Program-made: the position numbers and the translations under genes
Assembly (NCBI RefSeq): GCF_001547895.1
Contig: NZ_AP014627.1
Span: 313,501 to 377,500, forward strand
DNA length: 64,000 bases
Reading direction: 5' to 3'
From: Pseudomonas sp. Os17
Lineage (GTDB): Bacteria > Pseudomonadota > Gammaproteobacteria > Pseudomonadales > Pseudomonadaceae
The notes under the pieces: model-generated
Seen by the model: the letters and a program-made list of their open reading frames with translations, nothing else
Told to the model about the DNA's origin: nothing
Databases searched by the model: none
Part shown: one piece after another, positions 1 through 8,814 of the stretch
Layout: the number at the start of each line of letters is the position of its first letter
Position numbering within the stretch: position 1 is the first letter of the stretch

Positions 1-474
<474 letters not shown>

Positions 475-490
475 GCTTCGGCCTGTCATG

Positions 491-519
491 AAAAAGCCGC
501 CCTTCGGGGCGGCTTTTTT
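491..519 (+). terminator. Rho-independent terminator of pckA
   Basis: A 12-bp perfect stem (AAAAAGCCGCCC with GGGCGGCTTTTT) closes a TTCG tetraloop and ends in a T-run. It lies just after the pckA stop. The A-run on its left side could also serve leftward transcription from the hypothetical gene that ends at 547. Confidence 0.93.
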
Positions 520-546
520 GTACCTGCTATTTGAGATCGGAGTGGC

Positions 547-837
547 TCAGGGCATGCGCAGGTGGGCGTGCTCCAGCAGATCACAGCCGTCCTGCACCAA
601 CAGATAAAGCGCGTTGACGACGTGGGTGGTGTCTTTGCTGTCCGCCTGATCAAAGCTCAGGCAGGTGAGGGTTTCCAGTAAGTCGGAGGCCGCCCGTAGG
701 CGTTGTCTTGCGCAGCTATACAGGTCCAGGGCATCGGCCTGGGTATCGATTACCAGGGCCGGAGTGTCGGTGAAGTTGCTCTTGAGCGGTTGATAGCGGG
801 TTCGATCAAGGTTCATTGCGTTCATGGGATGGGTCAC
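547..837 (-). CDS. Small hypothetical protein (DUF3077/DUF6124-like)
   Basis: This 96-residue protein has no signal peptide and no membrane segment. Its body is helical and acidic, with the core DALDLYSCARQRLRAASDLL followed by a second helix (VNALYLLVQDGCDLLEHAHL). The two-helix layout resembles the short Pseudomonas proteins labelled DUF3077 or DUF6124, whose function is unknown; the match is by general pattern only. The longest form starts at a GTG at 837. An ATG four codons downstream (825) is an equally good start, and neither has a clear Shine-Dalgarno sequence. It converges with pckA and shares its terminator region. The 185 bases upstream (838-1023) hold no other gene and probably contain its promoter. 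Confidence 0.6.
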   Translation of the reverse strand: MTHPMNAMNLDRTRYQPLKSNFTDTPALVIDTQADALDLYSCARQRLRAASDLLETLTCLSFDQADSKDTTHVVNALYLLVQDGCDLLEHAHLRMP

Positions 838-1023
838 TTCAGGTCGTAAACAGATGCACCCGCGAGGTGTGGTGCGTTTTGCTGTTCTCGGGTGACCAAA
901 CCCGCTCGCTGTATCTTTCAGCGATGTCCGAACTATAGGTTCGATCGCTCAGTGCTCTCCATCAGCAGAATTCGATGCTTTCTGTAGGGCGTGTCTTTTA
1001 TGGGCTGCGAATAGCCGTTCGCT

Positions 1024-1890
1024 TCACGTCTTCAAGTGCAACACCAACGCCCCCAACAACACCAGCACCACTCCCGTCACCTGTACCGCCGTCAGCCGCT
1101 CCTTGAAGAACACATAGCCCAGCACCGCGGCGATGCCGCCGGACAGGGTGCTGATCACCGTCACCACCGACACCGAGCCGCTCATGGCGCCCCAGGAAAA
1201 GGCGAAGAACGCGCCCAGGTTCATCAGGCTGGTGGAGGCCAGCAGGCCGCAGTTTTTCAGCGGCGGGATCTTCAGCCCGTCCACGACTTTGAGCACCATC
1301 AGCAGCATCACGCCGCTGCCCACCCCGTAACCCAGCCAGAGCATGCTGATCGGCCCCAGTTGCGGCAGGGTGTAGCGGCCCTGCAGCCAGAAGCTGGTGC
1401 CATACAGAATGGCCGAGAGCAGGGCGAAGAAGATCGAGCGGCCGGCGGCGGTGCTGTGGGGCAGTTTACTGTCCGAGTGCAGGCTGGAGAGGATGACGCC
1501 GATCACGCACACGAGGATGCACAGCAGTTGCAGCAGGCTGATCTGTTCGCCGCTGGCCCAGGACAGCAGGGTGGTGACCACGCCGTAGGAGGTCACCAAT
1601 GGGGCGACGATGGAGGCTTTGCCCAGGGCGAAGGCCTTGCCCAGGGCCAGGGCGCCGGAGACGGTAAAGGCCGCGGCGAGCACGCCCATCAGCCAGACTT
1701 GCGCGGGCGCGGCCATGGCCTTGTAGAGGATGGCGGGAAAGATCACCAGCAGCAGGCTCATCAGGGTGAAACCCAGGCTCTGGCTGAAGAACACTGCCCG
1801 TTTCACGCCCACGGCGCGGACGTTGAGCCCCACGAGAAAATCGGTGCCGCCCCAGAGCAGGGCGGCGAGCAAGCCCATCAATACGTCCAC
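1024..1890 (-). CDS. EamA-domain DMT-superfamily transporter
   Basis: This 288-residue inner-membrane protein has about ten predicted hydrophobic helices arranged as two EamA repeats, the typical architecture of drug/metabolite transporters. The N-terminus GLLAALLWGGTDFLVG and the C-terminal hairpin (VTVISTLSGGIAAVLGYVFF, then VTGVVLVLLGALVL) are characteristic. Members export amino acids, sugars or drugs, and the substrate cannot be told from sequence. The GTG start at 1890 is preceded by AAGGACA at good spacing. An ATG four codons in (1878) is an alternative. The gene lies 50 bases downstream of the hipA remnant on the same strand, and nothing ties them together functionally. Confidence 0.85.
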   Translation of the reverse strand: MDVLMGLLAALLWGGTDFLVGLNVRAVGVKRAVFFSQSLGFTLMSLLLVIFPAILYKAMAAPAQVWLMGVLAAAFTVSGALALGKAFALGKASIVAPLVTSYGVVTTLLSWASGEQISLLQLLCILVCVIGVILSSLHSDSKLPHSTAAGRSIFFALLSAILYGTSFWLQGRYTLPQLGPISMLWLGYGVGSGVMLLMVLKVVDGLKIPPLKNCGLLASTSLMNLGAFFAFSWGAMSGSVSVVTVISTLSGGIAAVLGYVFFKERLTAVQVTGVVLVLLGALVLHLKT

Positions 1891-1940
1891 TGACTGTCCT
1901 TGTCGATTGACGGGTTGGAGGAGTCCAACGGCCGCGCTGT

Positions 1941-2246
1941 TTACTGCTGTGCGAGTCGAAACGCCGGCGCCATGCGTTCTTGTTCACGCCGGGACAGCCC
2001 CAGGGCCCGGGCCAGGGTGGGCCATTGGCGAACCACGCTCTGGCAGTGTTCGATGATGCCTTCTGCCTCTGCACGACCGAGGCGGAAATATGCCGCTACT
2101 TCCCGCGCCAGTTCAAGGTCCAGCGCATTGTCGGCTTCGCTGATGTTGAGTTTCAGCCCGTTGGCGTGGGCGCAGGGGTTCATGTCGTAGGCCGGTGACA
2201 GGCGCCAGCCGCGTCCGGGTTCGAGCATGAAGCCATGGTTGCGCAG
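1941..2246 (-). pseudogene. HipA-type kinase, C-terminal remnant
   Basis: The frame encodes LRNHGFMLEPGRGWRLSPAYD and then KLNISEADNALDLELAREVA, which is the C-terminal segment of HipA-type serine/threonine kinases (normally ...NxDDHLRNHGFL...GWRLSPAYDMNP...). Only about 100 of roughly 400-440 residues remain. The catalytic N-terminal two thirds are missing. In the same frame, the codon immediately before the remnant is the stop of the neighbouring DUF1493 gene, so the break falls at the stop codon. No HipB-like antitoxin gene is visible. An internal ATG (2226-2228) could start a 95-residue peptide, but a kinase tail alone should be inactive. I read this as a deletion scar. Confidence 0.78.
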
Positions 2247-2600
2247 TTAGAGCGCTTCCAGCACCTGGGTGTCCCAGTGCTGTTGCCGGATCGCCTGGTA
2301 CAGCATGCCGATGGTCAGCGGCACCTTGTCGCCCCGGCCCTTGGCCCGGCGTTTCTGGAACGGGTCGAAGCCTTCGGGCTGGAAGTAGCGGTAGCTGTCG
2401 AAGTCGACAAAATCGATGCCGAACTGCTCTTCCAGGGCCAGCAGCAAATGCCGGGCATCGGCGCCGTCGCAGCCCAGGTCGAGGTTGATGGCGGTGCTCA
2501 GGCGCAGGGTCTTGCGCTCGGGCAGGCCGATTTCCTCATGCAGCAGCTGCAGCAGTTGGCGCATGGCGAGGTCGTCGGGAAAGCCGGGGGCCAGTTGCAT
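2247..2600 (-). CDS. DUF1493-family protein (acyl-carrier-like fold)
   Basis: This is a protein of about 117 residues with the hallmarks of DUF1493: an N-terminal helix (LLQLLHEEIGLP), the 'L-x-LGCDGADARHLLLALEEQFGID' block and a 'DFDSYRYFQPEG' tail. DUF1493 proteins resemble acyl carrier proteins, with the helix after GxDG at the place of the ACP helix II. Here Ala-Asp follows the Asp-Gly where a carrier would need Ser, so phosphopantetheine attachment is unlikely. I chose the ATG at 2600; a GTG four codons upstream is possible and no good Shine-Dalgarno decides. The stop codon directly abuts the hipA remnant in the same frame. The role is unknown. Confidence 0.7.
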   Translation of the reverse strand: MQLAPGFPDDLAMRQLLQLLHEEIGLPERKTLRLSTAINLDLGCDGADARHLLLALEEQFGIDFVDFDSYRYFQPEGFDPFQKRRAKGRGDKVPLTIGMLYQAIRQQHWDTQVLEAL

Positions 2601-2832
2601 GATCGGGTTCACTTGCGGTGTTTGAGAAGGGGCAGTGTACGGCGATTCTCCGGCAGCGTTGCAAGTCGGCGGGCGGCTGCGCAAGCCGCTCGCCCCGAGA
2701 CGACGTGCGGGCCTTTTTACCCGCGATTTCCCGGGTGGGACCGAGCATTGCCGGGCAAAACTGTGTATGGTTCGCCGCTGGCTGGTGGGCCGGGATAGAG
2801 GCCCGGTCATCCTTATCTACAGGGATTTTGTT

Positions 2833-4005
2833 ATGGCTTTTTTTCGCCTCGCGGCGCTGTTGTGGCTAGGGATGCTGGCAGGTTCGGTACAGGCTCAGGC
2901 CCTGTCGATTCAGGTGCTGGACGCGGTGGCCAAGGGCGCGCCACTGGCCGATGTCCAGGTGCAGCTGCAACAGGGCGCGACTCAGGTAGCAGGTAGCACC
3001 GATGCCCAGGGCCGGGTCACCCTGGCGGCCCAGGTGGCCGATTCGCCGGCCAGTGAGCTGCTGATCCGTAAGGCCGGTTACGCCGACCTGCGGGTCAAGT
3101 GTCCTTGCCAGGGACTCAACTACGCCCTGAGCCCGGTGCTGGACAACCCGGAAAGCCTGCGGATAGTGCTGAGCTGGAGCGCGCCGGGGGAGGACCTCGA
3201 TGCCCACCTGAGTTATCCCCACAAGCTGTTGTACTTCGCCACCGGCAAGGGACCCGGAGCTCGTCTGGAATCGGACAGCAGCGACAGCAGCCGGCCGGAG
3301 ACCATCACCATCGACCAGCGTGTGCCGGGCGACGCCTACGTTTTTGCCGTGCACGACTTCACCAACAGCACCACCTACGAAGCGTTGCGCCTGGGCCGCA
3401 GTCAGGCGCGGGTCTTTGTCTATAAAGGCGCTGCGCTGATCCGCAGCTACCGCGTGCCGCAGAACCGCAAGGGCAATCTGTGGGTGGTGTTTCGCCTGAC
3501 CGCCGATGGCCGCCTGCAGGATATCGATCGGCTGATGCTAGGCAGCGAGGAGCCGGAATCGGTCATGAGCGTTCTTGACCCGCTGCTGGAAAATGCCAAG
3601 TCCATCGATGAAGTGGTGGGTGCGGACTTCGGGCCGGTGGATGCCAAGAGCCTCAACCTCAAGGGCGAGGAGTCTTACCGCAAGGGCGATTTCGGCGGGG
3701 CGCGGATCTTCTACAGCGAAGCCATCGAGCTCGACCCGGGCTTTGCCCAGGCCTACAGCAACCTGGCCCTGGCCAATCGCAAGAACAGCCGCCCCGACGA
3801 GGCCATAGCCGCGGACCGCAAGGCCATCGCCCTGGCCAGTGGCCCGGCCGCATCGACCATTCGCGCCAGTGCCTACTACGACATGGCGCGCATCTACGAG
3901 GACGCCGGGCAGTTGGCCACGGCGCTTGAGCACTACCAAAAGGCCTGGGAGCAGAAGGCCAACCCGGTGTACGACAAGGCCATAGAGCGGCTGCAAAACC
4001 GCTGA
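2833..4005 (+). CDS. Secreted YfaP-like (DUF2135) protein with TPR repeats
   Basis: The protein has 390 residues. The ATG is followed by a signal peptide (MAFFRLAALLWLGMLAGSVQAQA). Next come an Ig/CarboxypepD_reg-like module (residues about 22-105) and a DUF2135/YfaP-like segment (about 115-230) with LSWSAPGEDLDAHLSYP and the metal-site-like VHDFTNSTT. At the C-terminus (about 280-390) are two to three tetratricopeptide repeats, for example YRKGDFGGARIFYSEAIELDP. It is probably a periplasmic scaffold, but its binding partner is unknown. The frame is open further upstream, but the signal peptide and the AGGG motif 5' of 2833 support this start. It sits 67 bases before a secreted polysaccharide deacetylase on the same strand, and the two are likely co-transcribed. 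Confidence 0.8.
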   Translation: MAFFRLAALLWLGMLAGSVQAQALSIQVLDAVAKGAPLADVQVQLQQGATQVAGSTDAQGRVTLAAQVADSPASELLIRKAGYADLRVKCPCQGLNYALSPVLDNPESLRIVLSWSAPGEDLDAHLSYPHKLLYFATGKGPGARLESDSSDSSRPETITIDQRVPGDAYVFAVHDFTNSTTYEALRLGRSQARVFVYKGAALIRSYRVPQNRKGNLWVVFRLTADGRLQDIDRLMLGSEEPESVMSVLDPLLENAKSIDEVVGADFGPVDAKSLNLKGEESYRKGDFGGARIFYSEAIELDPGFAQAYSNLALANRKNSRPDEAIAADRKAIALASGPAASTIRASAYYDMARIYEDAGQLATALEHYQKAWEQKANPVYDKAIERLQNR

Positions 4006-4072
4006 TCACACAGGCAGAAGTTATCTCCACAACGCGCCGGCAGTGGCGCGTTGTGCATTTATGGAGGTTGAT

Positions 4073-5203
4073 ATGCGATTTCGTGTTTTCCCCTGGTTGC
4101 TGGCGCTGTGCCTGTCCGGCGGTGTGGCACAGGCGGCCGGGCCGCAGATGTTCGCCACCATCGACCGCAGTGGCTGGCCCAATTCCCTGACCCGGCCAGA
4201 GGATTTTGACAGCGCTTCACGGGGCGAGATCCTGATGTTCGGCAAGGCGTTGCTGGACAGTGAAGCCTTGGACGAGCCGGCCTTGAAGCAGCGCCTGGGC
4301 GTCAGGCAACTGGACCTGAAGTCGGTGAATCAGGTGCGCCAGCGCTTCTGGGAACTGTTGCTGAACAACTATCGCCTGGCCAGCCAGGACTGCGAGGGCA
4401 TGCCGTTCTGCCTGCCGGTGCGCAACCTGGGGGAGCTGCGGCAGTTGGTGGCCAGCCTCACCGCTGGCAGCAAGGCCAGCTATGAGCACTGGGCCGAGGC
4501 CAGCGCAGTGTTTCACCAGCAGTACCTGAACGAGCAGTTGCGTCTGGCGGCGCTGTTTCCCACCGTCAGCAGCGAAATCCGGCGGATGGACCCAGCGGAG
4601 CAACTGGGGGATGAGCTGGCGGACCGGCAGTTCCTGCTGACGTTCGACGACGGCCCGACTGCGCGCGATGGACGCACCGACCCGTTGATCGATGTGTTGC
4701 GTGCCCAGGATCTGCACAGCCTGTTCTTTGTGCTGGGGGACTCGTTCCAGGCACGCCTGAGCCAGTCCTCGGCCTTGCAGATGCGCGAGCTGTATGACGG
4801 CCAGTGCGTGGGCATACATGGCTGGGAGCACAAATCCCACGCCTCATGGCGCGAGTGGCAGAACTCGGTGATCCACAGCGCCAACCTGGCCAATCGCACT
4901 CTGGCGGACCAGTACCTGCCCTTGTTTCGCCCGCCCTACGGCCAGCGTCGCAGCGACAGTGCCGGGTTCTTCAAGGCTCAGGGGCTGCAGCTGATGCTGT
5001 GGAACATCGACTCCCAGGACTGGAGCAAGAAGGTCAGTGCCACGGCCGCCGCCCAACGGGTGCAGACCCTGATGCTGCTCTGGCGCCGCGGCATCATTCT
5101 GTTTCATGACACCCACGCCAAGGCCGCCCGGGCGGTGCCGGCACTGCTTGAGGCCAATCGGCACAATGGCGTGCAATGGCTGGACTGTCGGAACCTGCGT
5201 TAG
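4073..5203 (+). CDS. Secreted polysaccharide deacetylase (NodB domain)
   Basis: This 376-residue carbohydrate esterase 4 type enzyme starts at an ATG with GGAGG six bases upstream and a signal peptide ending around VAQA. The first ~180 mature residues are a family-unspecific helical region. The NodB fold follows: LLTFDDGPTARDG (motif 1, general base Asp), HGWEHKSH (motif 2 region, a variant of HS/TxxHP), FRPPYGQRR (motif 3), LWNIDSQDW (motif 4) and GIILFHDTH (motif 5). All catalytic and metal-binding elements are recognisable. Likely substrates are N-acetylated envelope or extracellular polysaccharides. The TPR/YfaP gene directly upstream may assist it. A long perfect hairpin follows the stop. 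Confidence 0.87.
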   Translation: MRFRVFPWLLALCLSGGVAQAAGPQMFATIDRSGWPNSLTRPEDFDSASRGEILMFGKALLDSEALDEPALKQRLGVRQLDLKSVNQVRQRFWELLLNNYRLASQDCEGMPFCLPVRNLGELRQLVASLTAGSKASYEHWAEASAVFHQQYLNEQLRLAALFPTVSSEIRRMDPAEQLGDELADRQFLLTFDDGPTARDGRTDPLIDVLRAQDLHSLFFVLGDSFQARLSQSSALQMRELYDGQCVGIHGWEHKSHASWREWQNSVIHSANLANRTLADQYLPLFRPPYGQRRSDSAGFFKAQGLQLMLWNIDSQDWSKKVSATAAAQRVQTLMLLWRRGIILFHDTHAKAARAVPALLEANRHNGVQWLDCRNLR

Positions 5204-5219
5204 GGTTGGCCACTTGCTT

Positions 5220-5255
5220 CGCCCCTGGGCGCCGGCCAGCCGGCGCCCAGGGGCG
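5220..5255. repeat. Perfect 16-bp inverted repeat after the deacetylase gene
   Basis: CGCCCCTGGGCGCCGG and its exact complement flank a CCAG loop, 16 bases after the deacetylase stop. No T-run follows on either strand, so it is not a standard intrinsic terminator. It may protect the mRNA 3' end or be a degenerate palindromic element. It lies in the 177-base gap before the helicase gene. Confidence 0.75.
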
Positions 5256-5380
5256 GGGCTGTGAGGCAAAGCGCTATCGCCCGGTAGCATCCGGTATCCG
5301 TTTTTGCGCGACCTTTTCTCGACCCGCCGACCTGTGCCGCTAGTCTTCAACACAGGTCAGCGGTCAAAGGAGTGACCCTT

Positions 5381-7315
<1,935 letters not shown>

Positions 7316-7427
7316 CTGGCCGGCGGGGCGATCGCTGCAAAAGGGTTTGCCCAGGCTTGGCCGTCTGCGGTGAAATGCCCGGCGATCAGCCGATCGTCCG
7401 GTCTGCAATCCAAGGGAGAGAGCCCCG

Positions 7428-7862
7428 ATGTCCGAGCCTATGCCGCAACGCGGCGACTATCGCCATTTCCAGCCAATCATCACCCGCTGGCACGACAACG
7501 ACGTCTACGGCCATGTGAACAACGTCACCTACTACAGCTTCTTCGACACGGCGGTGAATACCTACCTGATCGAACAGGGCGGCCTGGATATTCATGGGGG
7601 CGAGGTGGTGGGATTCGTGGTCAGCTCGGCTTGCGACTACTTTGCGTCCGTCGCTTTCCCCGAGCGAATCGAGATCGGCCTGCGGGTCGGCAAACTGGGC
7701 AACAGTTCGGTGCAGTACGAACTGGCGGTGTTCAAGGCGGGAGAGGCGGATGCCTGTGCGGCGGGGCGTTTCGTCCATGTGTTCGTGGATCGGGAGTCAA
7801 ACCAGCCGGTGCCGATTCCGCCCGCGTTGCGAGCGGCTCTGGAGCGTCTGCTGCTGGCGTGA
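7428..7862 (+). CDS. Hotdog-fold acyl-CoA thioesterase (YbgC/FadM-like)
   Basis: This 144-residue cytoplasmic protein carries the 4HBT signature [20 protein letters not shown], where the Asp after the Asn-His segment is the catalytic acid of YbgC-type thioesterases. The remainder ([21 protein letters not shown]) fits the long hotdog beta sheet. Such enzymes hydrolyse acyl-CoA thioesters, but the chain length preferred is not predictable. The ATG at 7428 follows GGGAGAGAG at good spacing. It stands 112 bases after the helicase gene on the same strand. Confidence 0.88.
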   Translation: MSEPMPQRGDYRHFQPIITRWHDNDVYGHVNNVTYYSFFDTAVNTYLIEQGGLDIHGGEVVGFVVSSACDYFASVAFPERIEIGLRVGKLGNSSVQYELAVFKAGEADACAAGRFVHVFVDRESNQPVPIPPALRAALERLLLA

Positions 7863-7898
7863 ACTTCGATACTCGATCTCAATCCCGGCACTGGCATT

Positions 7899-8031
7899 TG
7901 TAGCCGCTGCCGAAGGCTGCGATCGGCTCCGCAGGAGACGCCAAACCTCAATCCACGGGGCCACTGACCCACCGCGGCGCCTGGCTTGGCGCCGCCTGCG
8001 GAGCCGATCGCAGCCTGCGGCAGCGGCTACA
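7899..8031. repeat. Paired inverted REP-like element (type 'TGTAGCCGCTGCCG')
   Basis: The left arm (7899-7935, beginning TGTAGCCGCTGCCGAAGG) returns as a near-perfect reverse complement at 7995-8031. The arms flank about 60 bases. This is the paired arrangement of Pseudomonas REP doublets (REPINs). It lies between convergent genes. Confidence 0.85.
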
Positions 8032-8041
8032 GGGCGCTGGG

Positions 8042-8515
8042 TCAGTCGCGATAGTGATGGTGTTTGCGATGCCCGTAGGCATGGCCACGGCCACGGTGGC
8101 CGTCGCGGTAGTAGCGGCGGTCGTCGCGGCCACGGTAGTCGCGATCTTCCCGGGCGCTTTCGTTACCCATGTAGTTGCCCAGTGCACCGCCGGCGCCACC
8201 GCCTGCAGCGGCACCGATCAGGCTGCCGGAATTGCCGCCCATGCTGCGGCCCACCACGTTGCCGCCGGCTGCGCCCAGGGCGCCGCCAATGGCCGCCTGG
8301 CCACGGCTGCGTTTGTCCGCACCCACTGCGCTGCCGCCGGCGCCGCCCAGGGCCGCACCAATGGCCGAACCGGTGTTGCCGCCGATCTGCTGACCGACCA
8401 CCGAGCCTAGAACCCCGCCCAATGCGCCGCCCACACCGGCTTCAACGGTGCCACCGGCAGAGGCGACGCCGCTGACCAGGCCAAGGGACAACAAGAGAAT
8501 CGAGGAGAACTTCAT
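8042..8515 (-). CDS. Secreted glycine-zipper protein with basic/aromatic tail
   Basis: The 157-residue protein has a signal peptide (MKFSSILLLSLGLVSGVASA) and then about 100 residues of glycine zippers, with repeated GGALGGVLGSVVGQQIGGN / GSAIGAALGGAGGSAVG units of the YMGG/Rick_17kDa kind. The last ~45 residues are highly charged (REDRDYRGRDDRRYYRDG) and end in a histidine cluster (HRKHHHYRD) that could bind metal. Glycine-zipper proteins usually insert into or associate with the outer membrane. No lipobox cysteine is present. The start at 8515 has GAGG eight bases upstream. The gene is monocistronic. Confidence 0.82.
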   Translation of the reverse strand: MKFSSILLLSLGLVSGVASAGGTVEAGVGGALGGVLGSVVGQQIGGNTGSAIGAALGGAGGSAVGADKRSRGQAAIGGALGAAGGNVVGRSMGGNSGSLIGAAAGGGAGGALGNYMGNESAREDRDYRGRDDRRYYRDGHRGRGHAYGHRKHHHYRD

Positions 8516-8673
8516 ACAGGAGCCTCAAAGGGATGACGGCGCGATCCTGAGGCTGTACCGCGATGCTGACAAACGAAATCCGACGAATAGCACGAGTTGT
8601 ACACAATCTCGTAACTTACTGTTTTTATTACGGAACTTAAGTGGATTTCGCAGGTCTTTAACTACTTCGGAAT
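8516..8673 (+). other. Gene-free tract ahead of an orphan terminator; candidate sRNA
   Basis: There is no open frame of note. The minus strand must hold the promoter of the glycine-zipper gene. On the plus strand this A+T-richer stretch (8575-8650) ends in a strong intrinsic terminator that serves no protein gene. A short non-coding RNA transcribed rightward is one explanation. I could not identify a convincing -35/-10 pair. Confidence 0.3.
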
Positions 8674-8703
8674 GGCCGCTTTGTTAGCAAAGCGGCCTTT
8701 TTT
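8674..8703 (+). terminator. Orphan Rho-independent terminator
   Basis: The 10-bp perfect stem GGCCGCTTTG/CAAAGCGGCC has a TTAG loop followed by TTTTTT. It works only rightward because no T-run exists on the other strand. Both neighbouring genes run leftward, so it terminates an unannotated plus-strand transcript. Confidence 0.85.
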
Positions 8704-8772
8704 GTGCCTGCGGTTCAGGCGCGGGGAGGGGCTGTCGCCGGCAAGCCGCCTCCTGCGATTCACGCGCTAACC

Positions 8773-8796
8773 GTAGGAGCTGGCTTGCCAGCGAAG
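8773..8796. repeat. Single REP-like palindrome
   Basis: GTAGGAGCTGGCTTGCCAGCGAAG is a single copy of the common Pseudomonas intergenic palindrome (GGCTTGCC core), just downstream of the YdeP-like gene. Confidence 0.8.
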
Positions 8797-8814
8797 AGGC
8801 CCTCAAGGCAGGAA

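Noticed and set aside
5220..5255. Perfect 16-bp hairpin as terminator
   Set aside because: It lacks a T-run on both sides, so I list it as a repeat only.
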